From Opisthorchis felineus (Eukaryota; Platyhelminthes; Trematoda; Opisthorchiida; Opisthorchiidae): a DNA stretch of 64,000 bases. The notes below the pieces were generated by a model. It made no database searches, was not told the origin of the DNA, and saw only the letters and a list, made by a program, of their open reading frames with translations. Made by a program: the position numbers and the translations under genes. Below, piece after piece: positions 44,848 through 57,974 of this stretch. Where the stretch lies: assembly GCA_004794785.1 (NCBI GenBank), contig SJOL01004525.1, forward strand, positions 6,343 through 70,342. The letters run 5' to 3'. Within the stretch, counting starts at the first letter, position 1. The number at the start of each line of letters is the position of its first letter.

Positions 44848-47800
44848 GTGAGTGGTATTTTTAGTTCCTCTGAATACCAGCAGTTACGTGTAACCATACA
44901 GCACAATTCTTGGTGAATACTCTTAAGCGACACTCAGATCGATCTCCGGTTGATGATGTTCAACTACACATGCAGTCTTAAGGTTGCCTTGCAGTTCAGT
45001 GGGACTATTCCCTTAGTGTTGAGATTGTATCACCTTTATATTTACATCTTAGTTCGCCAGGTTCATGGATACATTAGCCTAATTTCTACTCGTTATTTCT
45101 TTCAATATTTAGTCCTTGGTTTACCAGTCGTTTGTATGCATCGCTATCACCAAAGGCAATGCTACTATTAACAGGTACCCTGTCGAGTGCGGGTGTGATA
45201 TCTGTTCTTTACCTTGTGCACTGGACTCCCTTTAAGGGCATTCTGATAGCTTTTTATTCTGACTGCTGATTAAACGAATCAGGATAGCTCGCTTGCAGCG
45301 GATTCTTTGACTCATAATACAGGCGGAGACGTGTTCCACGGCAAATGGTGCTGCACGTCAGTTCACCATTTCTTCCTGTCTTTTAGATGAGATCATTGTC
45401 TCATCCTCTGTTGTACGCCAAAACATGACCATTTGACGAACTCTGAATCTACAAACACGGTAAACAGAGACCGGCAACAAAACGTGAAAAGGTCTTTGTT
45501 TCAGTACACCTACCCTTGGTGTGTCCGGATAACAAGCGCTTTAGCTCAACTTTTAGTACGCCAAATAGAATGATGGTATCAATGGAGTCTAGCTGATGAC
45601 CCCTCCTCCCCTGATACAGCTTTGTGGTTTTGTACGTCTGGTAGGCTACTAATCCCTCCACAGATTGATCATCTCTTTTCTGCTAGTGAGTTCTTCTGGC
45701 TGTTTCAAATTCGGGATAGGGGTGACGCTCTAGCCCTGGTTGTGCTAATTCTTTCACGAAAGATACCTCTGTTCCACACTTTTATGTCCTTCAGTTGGGC
45801 GTCGAGCATTAATGAGGTAATTAAGACAATCTTACGCGTAGATTTTGCTGCTTGTCGCATCTCAATTACTCACTGAGTCAGGTTCTTTTGGCATCCAGTT
45901 CAAATCAGCCAAACGCTGAAGGCTAATGTGTTTATCTGCGTCTGTAGTTCAGCTGATCTTCAGTGGACAAATACACTATCGATTATCATCCAACAAGGCA
46001 CAAGCACTGTCGGCTCATTCTTCGGAACTTGATCCACTTTCTTTAAAACGTCGAATGTGAACAAATGGAAACAGTTGTTTGAGAATAGACTATTGTTGGG
46101 AGCATGCAAGACCCCATGCTTCACAGCGCAGGTTAGACAGCAAGTATAAGTGAATTTCCATCAAAATTACAGCACATCCAATTTTCTCAGGATTGCCGTC
46201 CTCCAAATTTACCAGTTTGTGAATTTTACCAAATTTTGCGCGTTCCAATCTCATCGTGGATTTTTCCTCATCTGTACTATCGCACGTTTGGCCAGTAAGT
46301 GTGTGGTCATGAGTGAATTGCCGTGTGAGCGCCATCCTTAATCAAGGAATGGTAAACCTGGACTAATTCAAAAGATACAGCGAGAGAACAAACTTGGATC
46401 ACGAATCAGTCTCCTTCGCCATCAGTGTTTCCTGATATTTGTTGGTTTCAAATCATGACGTGATTGTGAACTGTGATCTGCGAGATCAGTTGAGTGAAAC
46501 AAAACAGTGAAGTTACCCCGTTTTTGTCTCGGTTGAGGATTCTCTGTAATGATTTGCTATTTCCATTCGTCCTCCTCAGTTAGTCCTCTTGCTTTATGTA
46601 CTTTGGTTAGAGCACTTGATCATATACACAATTAATACATGCCTTCGTAGGGACTTAACCTTTACTGTGTCCGTTTAAGGCACTGAGTAGATACTGTAAT
46701 CTTCGATGCAGCTCTCGGAGGGTTCCCATGCTGCTGGTGGTGCAATGTGGCAGTGGACATTGTTTTATTTGTGTTACGCGTGACATCATCGAGGGTATTT
46801 GATAATGTACAGAACGTGAGTTAGTTGAGTCGATTTATGAACATAATGCTGGTCTTCGCACGCAACTGAACTATGTATACTATTCTGACTGTGTTGGTTT
46901 TTTCCTCGACGGCAATATCTTTGGTTTTAGATTTAGCTGACTGACAACCCACAAATGACAAAACTCACGCCTCTTCTCCCCATTTCTTTTGCGAAGGTAT
47001 ACTATATCATAAACCATTCAGAAGATGTAAAAGTTTGTGTATATGTGTCTGACTGTCTCTAAAAATGATGAATGTACTACCAATGCAACAAAAACAGCGT
47101 CGGTGGATATGGAAGTTCATTGAGCACATGATTCCAAGAAGTGGGCAGAAGATTTGATACAGACGGTAAGACAGCCCACACTAGAAATATCCGACGCCGA
47201 CTAAACCCAATAGGCGTTTCGCCTTTGTTTTTGCCTATACACACGCTTTGGTTTACAGCCACTGGTAGGGGTCACCATGATCACTGACGTGCACTTAAAC
47301 CGTCGGTTCTGAATAGCTGTTTTTCCTGAGGTTGCATCCAGGCATATTCACTCCACGCTAATTGCCAGTGGTCTGAAAAAACAGATTACCCTGGTTGGAG
47401 CGTTTAGCCATCTCCCACGGCTTTCATTCATGGTTTTTACCATGTCCTACAATTCACTGCCCATGGCAGTCTCGTGCCGGCTGTTACATTGTACAGGTAT
47501 TCCGATCAAACAGCCTGATCGGAACAACTTACCGAAAGCTAACTTTCTTCGATGGACAGTGGTGCAGCGTTGCCGAACAAAAATCCGAAAATATGTAATC
47601 CGTATACTCCTCGCTGAAATATGAACGTTACTTATGATAATGTCACTAATACCACTTTGTATCTTAATTTATAGAATTACCAGAATTCGTAAACACGTTT
47701 CGTAATCCAATTCAAGAAGGGCTTTGCGGAGATAATTCATTTCCATGGAGATGAACGCTTCCTGTCGTAAACGACTTGCTGTGAATTTCTCCAGTAGAGA

Positions 47801-47972
47801 TGTCACTCTAGAGAGGAGGCCCAAAAGGACTTTCGTCCGAGTTTCTTGTCTCCTAGGAGAATTACGGTGCATGAAATGTAGACCAAAATCATACTGCTTG
47901 TTGGCATACTGTTGGGTCACCTGAATGAGGTTCCTTCAGCAGTGTCACTTTCCACTGCTTGAATGTTTGTAC
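44848..47972 (+). other. TMTC intron 11, part before the RTE insertion
   Basis: About 3.1 kb with no recognised element or ORF of interest. It ends at the 5' copy of the RTE target-site duplication. Confidence 0.5.
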
Positions 47973-47983
47973 ATTTGACACCC
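47973..47983 (+). repeat. RTE target-site duplication, 5' copy
   Basis: ATTTGACACCC immediately precedes the RTE 5' end and is repeated exactly at 51435-51445. The bases before it (TGTAC) and after the 3' copy (TTGAA) differ, as expected for host flanks. Confidence 0.8.
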
Positions 47984-50900
47984 CCGACCTAAAGCTGTCA
48001 CCTTGTCGTGGTGGTCGGGCTTGAGTGCTGCAATGATCCTGCGGGCTATACTGGCTGGCTCAGTTCCTAAAGTTTCAAACATGCCATGAAGGTCAACGGG
48101 GAGCAGCCCGACGAGGAACAGCGAGTTCCCGTACTGCGAGTAATCGTATTACGAGGCGATCTGGAGGTAAAGTCGTACTGTCCTCTGCGATAGGAGTGTG
48201 AAGGCAGTAAGGCGTTTCTCAACCATCGCCCAGAAAAATAAACCAAAATAATCACCTACTAACCCCAAAAGATCTGATCCACGTTGCAGCCTTTAATGTC
48301 CGTATTCTATGTCAAATTGGGCAAAAGGCATCCCTTGCTGAAACCTTACTTTCCCTCTCTATCGATGTATGTTGTGTCTCCGAAACACGCATACAAGACC
48401 CCACTTTGGTCGTGCTCCTCAAGCCGCTTAGGACGAGCCCAGATGTTCCACATTTAACTCTTCGGGTATCCCGTGATCCTGACGCAATGGCTCGTGGTAT
48501 CTACGGTGTGGGAGTTGCACTCAACCCCAAGGCTGAAAGCGCCTTACTGGACTGGATCCCAGTAAACGTTCATCTTTGCGCTGTGCGGTTGTCTGGCTCA
48601 ATTAAGATTAACGCAGGTCGATGCGGTAAACGGTGTTTGTTTGTCGTATCAGCATACGCCCCAACAGATAGCAGTTCTGAGACTGAGAAGGACGGGTTTT
48701 ATCAAGATCTGTCACGACTGCTTCGGTCGGCAAGAAGGACGGATATAGTAATCCTGGCGGGTGATATGAATGCCCAAGTTGGACGACTAAGTCCGGAAGA
48801 AGCACAGTTAGGTGGTAGATTTGGAGTCGATGCTGAGCGTACGGATAATGGGGAGCGGCTTCTTCAGTTGTGTGCAGATCATCGTCTGTTCCTGGCCAGT
48901 ACGAACTTCCAACACAAACGCTCACACCGAGTTACTTGGAGGCCAACTACCACAAGACAGTCGTGGACTCAATTGGACCATATGGCTATCAGTTACCGAT
49001 GGAGAGCCTCAGTTAAGGATTGTCGTTCCTCCTGGGGTACGCAACTTGACTCTGATCACGCCATCGTGCGGGCCCGCTTAGCACTTCGCTTTCCGCCAGC
49101 ATTACGCGTGCCGAAAGAGAGCAGCTCCGTTCATCAACTTCGACAAGTTTCAGTAGCTGAAGAGTATCGAGCTGATCTGGCTAGAAAGCTACTGGAAACG
49201 CACAGTCATGTGGACGACGAAGATTGCTTGGAGGATGAATGGAGGCGAGTTGAAGAAGCAATGCTCTCAGCTTTCAGAACTGTTTGTCCAGCCCATCTGA
49301 CTCGACTCAATGAACACTGGATATCTTCGAGATCAGCAGATCTTATTGCTGCCAGAAAGGCCATACCAGCAACTAGCGACTGTGATGGCGCACGCAGATC
49401 CCTCAAACACCGGGTAATCAGGAGCTTAAATAATGACAGAGAGCGCTGGTGGATTTTGAAGGCCCATGAAATGGAGAGGGCTTTCGCTGCAGGCAACAGC
49501 CGCGCCCTGTTTCAACTGATTCGATCAACGGGTCAAAAGAAGGCAGGTGTCAGTGAGACAATATGCGAAAAAGACGGAACAGCAATTCACTCCCTCAATC
49601 GCCGTCTTGAGCGGTGGGCTGAGCACTTCCAAGAACAGTTCACCTGGTCTCCTTCAACACAACCGCTGGAAGAACCAAGCGGGCCCGAATGGAACATTGA
49701 CACCAGCCCACCATCAACAACAGAAATCCAGCGTGAGATATCAATCCTGAAGCACGACAAGGCACCTGGCCCGGATGGTCTACACCCCGCACTCTTCAAA
49801 GAAGGTGGCGAGGTCCTGGTGAACAGTCTGACAACGATACTGCAGAAGATTTGGAATGAAAACAGAATACCAGCCGAATGGAGCTCCTCGACCGTCATCC
49901 CAGTTTTCAAAAAGGGAGCAAGAACGTCATGTGAAAACCATCGTGGTATCAGCCTGGTATCCGTCGCATCTAAGGTGCTCTCTGGCATTATTTTGCGCAG
50001 GTTGATGGATTATCGGGAGAGACAGATTCGTGAGAATCAAGCTGGGTTTCGCTCTGGTCGAGGATGCATCGACCATATCTTCACCTTGAGACAAATTCTT
50101 GAACAGCGCCACTCCTTCAGACGGCCCACGTTGGTCGTTTTTCTGGATTTGAAAGCTGCTTTTGATTCTGTCGATCGTCAGCAACTTTGGCAGTGTCTGG
50201 CGATCAAAGGTGTCCCTTCCAAATTTCTATCCCTTATGAGGGCACTGTATGCGAACTCCTGTGGGCGCGTACGAGTATACGGGAAGCTCTCGCCTGAGTT
50301 CACCACGTCCAGTGGGGTAAGACAAGGCTGTCCTCTTTCCCCTTTCCTCTTCAACTTTGTTATTGATATGCTGCTTGAAATTTCTCTGCCTGCCTCTGAA
50401 ACCTCGGGAGTCGAAATGCTCCCGGGACGTTCCCTCACAGACATTGAGTATGCAGACGATATTGCTCTCCTTGGTTGAGATCCTTCTCAAATGCAATCGA
50501 TTCTAGATAACCATAATAACTCTGCCGCACGGTTTGGCATGCGCTTCACACCTGAAAAGTGTAAAGTGCTGCTACAAGACTGGGTGAGGTCAAACCCAAA
50601 CCTCATGTTTGCAGAGGAGCCAATAGACGTGGTAGATGAATTTGTTTACCTGGGCAGCTGTATAAGTTCCGGTGGACTGGCTGGAGATGAGATTGTTTCT
50701 CGAATCGGAAAGGCCAAGGCAGCTTTTGCCAACCTCCGACACCTATGGCGCCGACGTGACGTGAGTTTGTCTGTCAAGGGCAGAGTTTACACTGCGGTGG
50801 TACGATCCATACTGCTTTGTGGACCAGAGATGTGGCCCCTACACGCAGAGGACATACGGAGGATGTCAGTGTTTGACCATCGGTATCTCCGAAGCATTGT

Positions 50901-51434
50901 TCAAGTCTGGTGCGAGAATCGGATTAGTACTGCTGAGGTACGCCAGATGGTCTTAGGAAGAAGGGACTCTCCCGCGATAGATGAATTACTCACTTCATAG
51001 GTTACGCCGGTTAGGACATGTACTCTGCATGCCAGAAGACCGTCTACTTCACAGAGCTCTTTTTGCCTAGCCATGGAAGCGACCGAAAGATGGGCCGCGT
51101 ATGATCTGGCAACGAAGTAGGAAAACACTAACCAGTAAACTTAGTCAAATCGGCAACTGCCGCCCTTCTGGATGGGGACCCCTGGACTCAACTCACCGAT
51201 AATTAATGACTTTGGCAGAAATGCCCCAATCGCGCAGTCATTGGCGCTCGTGAATCAAAGCTGTCGCCTTCAATGCGTAGCTACCAAGTTCCCGAACTAA
51301 CCAGATGTGCCATCGCCTCCAAGGCTGGGCTGTATATCAAACTTCCCCGTTTCCCGTTTATCGAAACTGTAGCAGCTGGGACCAATTTGTCTATGGTACA
51401 CGGTTTATAACTGATCAATTAAATTGAATTGAAT
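47984..51434 (+). mobile_element. Near-complete RTE/SR2-like retrotransposon
   Basis: This 3.45 kb element lies in TMTC intron 11 in the sense orientation, bounded by an exact 11 bp duplication. It has a roughly 230 bp leader, one long endonuclease-RT frame (48211-51000) broken by one TGA, about 430 bp of 3' UTR, and a short A/T-rich repeated end (ATTGAATTGAAT). Size, layout and lack of an ORF1 suit the RTE clade, to which schistosome SR2 belongs. Fragments of the same family lie at 26.8, 34.6, 40.9 and 61.7 kb, all on the plus strand. Confidence 0.92.
48211..51000 (+). pseudogene. RTE endonuclease-reverse transcriptase, one in-frame stop
   Basis: The frame is open from 48211 (after TAA 48208) to TAG 50998-51000, except for TGA at 50476-50478, 16 bases after the YADD codons. 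The APE-type endonuclease comes first: AAFNVR, SETRIQD, LAGDMNAQVG, QLDHMAISYRW and DSDHAIVRARL keep the expected catalytic residues. RT follows: VIPVFKKGARTSCENHRGIS, RENQAGFRSGRGCIDHIFTL, VFLDLKAAFDSVDR, VRQGCPLSPFLFNFVID and EYADDIALLG (YADD at 50449-50460). The C-terminal region after the stop (FVYLGSCISSGG, then a His/Cys-poor tail) is intact. No ATG precedes the endonuclease in this frame; a 35-codon ORF starts at ATG 48086 in another frame. Apart from the single stop the protein looks functional, so the insertion is young. Confidence 0.9.
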
Positions 51435-51445
51435 ATTTGACACCC
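51435..51445 (+). repeat. RTE target-site duplication, 3' copy
   Basis: Exact repeat of ATTTGACACCC directly after the element's A/T-rich 3' end. Confidence 0.8.
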
Positions 51446-52905
51446 TTGAATTTACGATCGAAAGTGCGTGCAGGGTCGCAGTGATTCAGGTCTTTGAGTT
51501 GGACTGCGACCAAGTCGTGGACCGTTCTCAGGAACATTTTACTTTCACTAACCGCTCAGCCGATTCGCGAAAATTTACCCCTGACAGAGAGCTGTCACAG
51601 AAACATTGAATATACACAGACTACTCACGAGTAGGCAAACATGTCGCTCGCCATTTGACAGCCCAGCAGGCGTGCGTCCGACCGGAAGGTTACATAAACT
51701 AGTCCATGACCCAGGTTTGCGTTTGTTCGCACACTGTATCGGTAAGGGCATTGAGTTTATGTTGAAAATGGTCTCGCAGTATTAAGTTTCATTCGGTTTC
51801 ATCCGGTTTGGCAACGTTAAAGTACTTTACTTGTGCACGTTTGCGTTCCATCCGATTGAAGTTGTTACTTGTCACCGCACTTCGCAGTCGTAAATACAAG
51901 TGACTAAGGACTCGTTGGTAGCGACAAAACTAGTGTTGCCAGTGAATCGTGATGAAAAACGCATATGGTAGCACGGTAGCTTTTTTCCTACTTAAATACC
52001 CGAAAATATTTTCGGCTTCATTTCTACCTTGAATCATGTCTCGTTGTTAGACAGTTCACTATTCCCCTTAAAACCTGCTCTCTTATGAGCGAATTTTTTA
52101 AATTGGCGCAAACATACAGATATCATTATGGAGGAAGGAACACTTGCTTTTTCGCGAGCCTCGTCTGAGTATAAACTATAACGTATTTGGCAAGACCAAA
52201 CCGCTAGTATCTTTCAGTAACTATAAGATCACTTTACAATGTTCTGACCAAGGTCTCGTGCAAATGTACAAGTTGCATACGGAGTAAGTTTTCGGTGAAT
52301 CCTGTGCATACGATTGGAGGGCATAGATCGAGTATGCTCAAACGAGGCTTGCGTTCACAGACAAAGGCGATGCGTGCACTGAGGCTATCTGGTTATTGAA
52401 AACCTAATGGCAAACAGGGTGTAAAAAAAACACGACCTGGCTCCCGCCGTACTAAGTAGGCCACAAAATATGATGGCTCGAAGAGGCCGCATAATTCGTA
52501 CTCCATCTCACGATGCGTTCACAGAAGTGGGGACTTTGAACCTATCTTGGAGACCCGCATAATCTGGTGGTTGTAATTTACTACATCATCCCTAGTGTCT
52601 TATTTCTCGAGCAACTTTTTGTCTCTTAATCGATCCTCAAATGGTATGGTGCCGTATTACAACACTGATGTTACCATAGAGTATTGAATATCGAGTCCGT
52701 CTATCTTCCAATGCCGTTTTAAAAATATGACTGTAGTAAAGATCCGTCCACCAGTCGACATTAATCCCTCAGCAAATATAATTCCACGACATTCCGTGAA
52801 TTGCTGTACTATCAAGCAGTCATGATACACAAGCCTATTGGGAACGTAATTCGATTTTGGTTTTTGAAGTAGCATCCTGTTACCGCGATCTTTTCCACGT
52901 TTTAG
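51446..52905 (+). other. TMTC intron 11, part after the RTE
   Basis: About 1.46 kb of A/T-leaning DNA without recognised features, ending in the exon 12 acceptor. Confidence 0.5.
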
Positions 52906-52978
52906 AGCAGACGAAGCTGAAACGGTCTATCGGAGTGCACTCACTTATCAGGAAAGAAACCCGGACTTAAACTACAAT
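52906..52978 (+). CDS. TMTC3: TMTC exon 12 (TPR part)
   Basis: It encodes residues 628-652 (ADEAETVYRSALTYQERNPD). It is a 73 bp exon reached only after an 8.1 kb intron that contains the full-length RTE. Acceptor CGTTTTAG, donor ACAAT|GTAAGT, phase 0. Confidence 0.88.
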
Positions 52979-53109
52979 GTAAGTTATTTCCTTATTTGTC
53001 ATCCTCATGTACATTCTAATCACCATTGCTGACACGTGAAATTGTTACATGTTATAGTGCTACTCAAACAAACATGTAAGTTCTTCGTGTTTCAAGGTGT
53101 CTTGTCCAT

Positions 53110-53135
53110 ATATATATATATATATATATATATAC
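53110..53135. repeat. (AT)n microsatellite
   Basis: A run of AT dinucleotides in TMTC intron 12. Confidence 0.9.
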
Positions 53136-53559
53136 TCTTGCAAAGTAGGTAGACTGCAAGCAGTTCGCGCGAAGCCTAATGTGGTGCCACTTCCCAGAGA
53201 CTGATGCTGATGTAAACCGGAGGGAATGAGATCGGCGGACAAGCATGCGGGGCCTGTTGAAAGACGTCAACCGGCCTAAGTATTATAACATAACGGTGTG
53301 CACCAGCAACAGTTCCTTCAAACCAGAGCATTTGCTTCATTAGTAAATCCCTCCAAACTCCAGTGGGATGCCGCACTTCCCTTCAGACATATTGCCACAA
53401 AAATGCACTCTGGAGGACGTCCATTATTGTGCCATTTAGGTGAGAATGGAATGGTCAGGCAGTAAACCAGTAGTCGGCTTACTGCTATCACCGTCATCTC
53501 ATAGTATGATAGTATAGTTGGGCAGGTGTTGAGCAGGCTTATCTTTGGCATATGTAGGC

Positions 53560-56500
53560 TAGAAACGGGAGAAACCTATCTCTGTAATCCACTGGCGCAC
53601 CCCGTGGTTGTTTGGAGCAGGTACTTTGGTGGCCTGTGAGTCCGATTCTTCGAACGAATTTGCCCCCGCAATTCGCGCAGAGGATGCATCAAGGCACACT
53701 CGATTCTCTTGCTCTTGGCCCATTCGAGAACTTCGGTTACTAGTGCAATGTGCCATACACTGGCGAGGACAGTAAGACAACTCGGCACACTGCGACATTG
53801 GTGTCCACGTGCAGGCTGCGATTGCTCCAAACCCGATCAATGGCTAGCCGTAGCACTTGCCTTGGCAACTCGTACATGTAGTTCAGTGTCGACCGTGAAG
53901 TCTGTGAACAGGGTGTTGCCAAGGTAGCGGAAGTTTTCACAGCGCACTATGCCGCGGCCATGAATTTGTATACAGGATGTGTGTTTTAACATCCGGGCAG
54001 TTTGGTAAAATACAAGCGTTTTAGAGGCACTTATATTTACGCCAAAGCGGGATGCTCCCGAAGCTAACACCGCGATTATTAGCTGTGTTTCCACCTCTGA
54101 ATAGGCGAATGAAGCACAGTCCTCCTTAAAAAGCAGCCAGCGAATCATTGAATCTTGCAGCTTCGTTTTGACGGTAAAACCTTTCATTGAAGAGATAGCC
54201 GTCTAGACAATATGTCATCTTCGAAATCACGAAACGCCTCTGCACAGTTCGCTTTTGGGACCGGAAAGTAACCTAGTTCCAATTCGATGTCAGTTTCGAA
54301 CTCGGCAAAAGTGGTTCCACATGTACGTACTTGTGCCCTCATACCGGAGTGAAGGGAATTGATAATGTTGACAATCTCGGGACGGCATAGGTTTTGAAGG
54401 ACGTTGGACAACACCTCCCTGGTCACAGGGCCGAAAGCTTTTGTGAAGTCTACGAACAGACTGTATATCGTTCGTTCCCTTTTTTTTCTGCAGCTGACGA
54501 GCTGCAAAGGTTAGGTTAATCGTGCGACATCCGCTTTGGAATCCACATTACTCTTCAGGGCTGTTTTCATCCAGAATATCTGCTCTTAGGCGGCTGGGCA
54601 GGGTGCGTAAATAGGATTTGCCTGTAGTATATTGAAGACTGATTCCCTGATAGTAGTTTGTTTTCTGTTAGCTTCTTTTTCCATAAAACTTCCTTGAATT
54701 TTCGTTGGATACTTTCAGTCTCTCAAATTGTACAGGTCAGATGAAAATCTCCCTCTTCCGATATTGGTCCGCCCCTTTTGAATATTTTGACAGGGATTCC
54801 GTCTTCTCCAGCAGCATATCCATTTTATAGCTTATTTATCACCCTTCGAAGTTCAGCTTTCGTAAGTAAGTTGGAAAGGTCCAGTCCAGCTTGAGGTGAC
54901 TGTACAAGATAGTTCAAATCCTAGTTGGCTGAGTTGCTAAGTAGTGTCGAGAAATGTGCATTCCAAGCAACCAGTATATCTTCAGATTCATTGAGCGTTC
55001 GATCGGTACGGGTGTCTTCGATATTTTGGAGGTATAGCCTTTTCGGTCCAGAGGTTTCCTTCAATGCTCCAGAGAATTTCTTGTACCGCAATCTGTCTAC
55101 ATACGGTTGGATTTGTTGACTTGTGAACCGACCGTTCATTTTCCAGTCTGCGTAAATTGTTCAAATGTTTGGTCCTCGGATTGCAAAGCTTTTCCTCCGT
55201 TAATTAATCTGACAACTGCCCGAGTGTATTGATGAAAGCCGTGCTCTTTTCATCATTGAGGGAATACACAAATTCACCATTTTCATGAAATCACTTGACA
55301 CCTTTTTCTTCCGAATCCAGTGGTTTTAATCTCAGCCGTCCTGAAATGTTCCTTGATCTTGTCCATTCCGACGTATACGGTGCCATCGAACTGGACAGGC
55401 TGTGAGCTCGTAGCTGACTGGTACAACAGCTGCTTGATACTAAGACTGGTTGACAACTTCACTCCACAGGGGGAAGGCTCTCCCGGGCCAGTCGCACTCT
55501 TGATCACACCATTTCATGATCCGAGTTACAATAATCATCGCACATAGCATTTGTTAGGCGAACTTCCCTGAGATCTCTTTGTCGCACAATGATGTGATCC
55601 AAAAGACACCTATATCCACTTTTTGGTTGCATCCAAGTAGCGATGGGCACTTTCCCAGGATTGTAACATGCATTGTTGATGGCGACCTCCGTCATCATCA
55701 TCATCATCATCGACAACATGACGTCAGTGTTCAACACTGATGCTTTGCTGCCGTACAATCATGATTTATTTGCCTTATTGTAAAGGAAAGAATAAAAGTG
55801 GACGGGGAAGGTACTTAATGCCAGCTCCGTAGTCGCATGCATCGTTAATAGGCGTCGGTCATTCACCTTGATAGTCCTGACTCCGAATCGCTCGATTACT
55901 CCTTTCCTTATCTGTTTGTCACGTCCGATTCAGGTGTTGAGATCACACAGGTGAAATAGGCAATCAGTTGACATAATACATGTGTTGATAGTTAACAGTT
56001 GCTCGTAGAATTCTTCCTGCTCAGCGTCCGGTGAGACATTGTGTGGTCATACAAACTGACAAAAGTGCCGAAGAGTCCTTTTTACAATCAAAGTTGGACA
56101 GTCATTATCCACGTACTGATGGATTTCGGTTCATTTATTTTTCTTCCATTCCTATGATCGATCCTTTCAAACCAGACGCGTATCCTGTAAAGCTCCGAAC
56201 CAGTAGAATATGCATTCAGCTCCCAGTAATCTTTCTTGATTGGCCAACCGAGTTTCTCTTAGAATAGTTGTGTCTATGCAGTAGCATCTTAGCTCGTTGG
56301 CTACACGGCCAGTGCGCCTTTCGAGCCTTTCACTTCCAACCCTGTCAAGGAAGCTTCTAACTTCCCAGGTGCCGAGTCGAAGTTGGTATCCTCACTATTT
56401 TTGTGGTCGCTAACTGGTGCGATCTTCAAATATTCAGTAGTTTTCAGCTATTCCTGATCCCAACTATAATCCGATTGCAGATTCTCTCTTCATGGATGGG

Positions 56501-56900
56501 GGTCAACCACCCGAGAGCCAGGCCCGCTTGGCGGTGGGAGCTGGCTTTACCTGAGGACTCAGGGAGTAATGTTCAAAGGACTGGCTTCGTAATGCTGCTG
56601 CGCATAGCAGGCGCTTTTTGAGCTTTTTAATCTGTTTCGACCGTGTAATGTGCTGATCGTCAAGGTCAACCGTTGGACGATCGGGGTGTGCAGTTTTAAG
56701 GCCGAACTTTTCTAACCCGTCCTCCCTTAGGGAAAGGCAACATCGCTGCTCTCACAAATGCGGAGATGCTGATCGCCTGGGGGAAACACCGTGCTTTCCG
56801 GCGTCTGTCACAGTGAACAACATGGGCAGTACCACTCTTGGACCGCTCCGCACTACAGTATTTCGTAGTATGGGGATTGTTTGCACTCTGGCTGACTACT
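53560..56900 (-). mobile_element. Decayed near-full-length non-LTR retrotransposon, family C (antisense)
   Basis: On the minus strand a probable 5' UTR (about 56400-56900) is followed by an APE endonuclease start near 56380 (RVGSERLERRTGRVANELRC and ETRLANQERLLGA). Endonuclease continues near 56020-55815 (EEFYEQLLTIN, HLCDLNT, RRLLTMHATTEL) and resumes after a small nested insertion at 55504-55670 (ATWMQPKSGYRCLLDHIIVR). RT pieces lie at 54184-54507 (SLFVDFTKAFGPV) and 53837-54187. The C-terminal part is at 53740-53940. RT catalytic FADD reads FKED, and many stops and shifts show it is long dead. The clade is not settled. It fills most of TMTC intron 12. Confidence 0.8.
55690..55815 (-). mobile_element. 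Family B tail module nested in family C endonuclease
   Basis: About 125 bp on the minus strand matches the ends at 20.2 and 39.4 kb: CCACTTTTATTCTTTCC-like start, ATGATTGTACGGCAG, the palindromic CAGTGTTGAACACTG and a run of about six GAT units. It interrupts the family C endonuclease between its RRLLTMHATTEL part and its ATWMQPKSG part, in the same orientation. Confidence 0.7.
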
Positions 56901-57247
56901 ACCCGCTAATCTTCCTGGCCTGGTAAAATCCTGTGCAACGAAGTTGAAGCCAGTGTAACCCGCGGGATCGTTGCAATTTTGAAGGCCTGCCGCGACCCCA
57001 AGGTTTTTGTCGGGCTTCAGATTCTGGAACCAGGTTTCTTGGTATTCTGAATGCGGAGACAACCATCAATGATCCTTGCTTAAGTCTTACCACCATAACT
57101 TTGTCAATCGCTCTATCCAAAAACCGTTTCACTATAAGGACTCGGAGCTTTTGGGGTTTAAATCCAGGTTTAAATCTTCCCAGATGGACAGCTTTTGGAG
57201 CATCTAATTTGAACTTGTTCGCACCCTTTCCCGCTTTCTATTTCCAG

Positions 57248-57334
57248 CTTGGTGTGGTACTGTTGGAGTCCGGTCGTCGGACTGAAGGCCTCTTTTATCT
57301 GAACAACGCCTTAAAGTACAAACCGGAACATCTG
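57248..57334 (+). CDS. TMTC3: TMTC exon 13 (TPR part)
   Basis: It encodes residues 653-681 (LGVVLLESGRRTEGLFYLNN, ALKYKPEHL). It joins exon 12 to complete a TPR (NYNLGVVLLES). Both splice sites are canonical, phase 0. Confidence 0.92.
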
Positions 57335-57825
57335 GTAAGTTTTCCGCCACCAAATGTATCGAAGTAATCATGTCGTGACCGCAGCTTCCCTTTACACTGT
57401 CGATTCATGACAATTCGCAATCCACTGTTAACTCCCGTTCATTTGCTCCTTAATGCTAGCAGTTTAACCGGGTTGGTAGTGTCGATTCCATGATTCCATG
57501 ATGGTTGCTTTCTAGTTTTTCCGTGCTTAAAGTTAGGGTACTGGCGGAATTCCAAATGCCTAACGTTGGCGTCATTGCGCTATCAGTTGTCTGATATCGT
57601 TCGCGAAACATTGTCCGAAATGCATCTTGTTCTATAAACCGACTGATCTTGAGAGTATTCATATGCGTACCACCGGAGCGCTGTGTGACAGCGCTATCTC
57701 AATATGATTCTCGGGATCACAGTACCGAAAAAAGACACTTATATTGCCGTACCTCCCACTGGCAGTCATGCTTTCAGTCTATTAAACGAAGACATTTCAA
57801 GCATTAAATTTCCATTTATTTTCAG

Positions 57826-57899
57826 CCAACAATGTTCGCCATGGCTTCTACCCTCACAGAAACGACCGACCCTGTTGAAAGAGAGCGTGGGAAACATCT
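57826..57899 (+). CDS. TMTC3: TMTC exon 14
   Basis: It encodes residues 682-706 (PTMFAMASTLTETTDPVERE). It corresponds to the TMTC3 stretch after the ALELNPKH-type TPR, where a non-TPR loop precedes a further repeat. The acceptor TTTATTTTCAG is strong; donor CATCT|GTGAGT, phase 2. Confidence 0.82.
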
Positions 57900-57974
57900 G
57901 TGAGTTCACATTGTGGGGGTAGTAATGAGGACCGACGTATGTTTGCACCGAACGTTGATTTTCAAACTGAGCTG

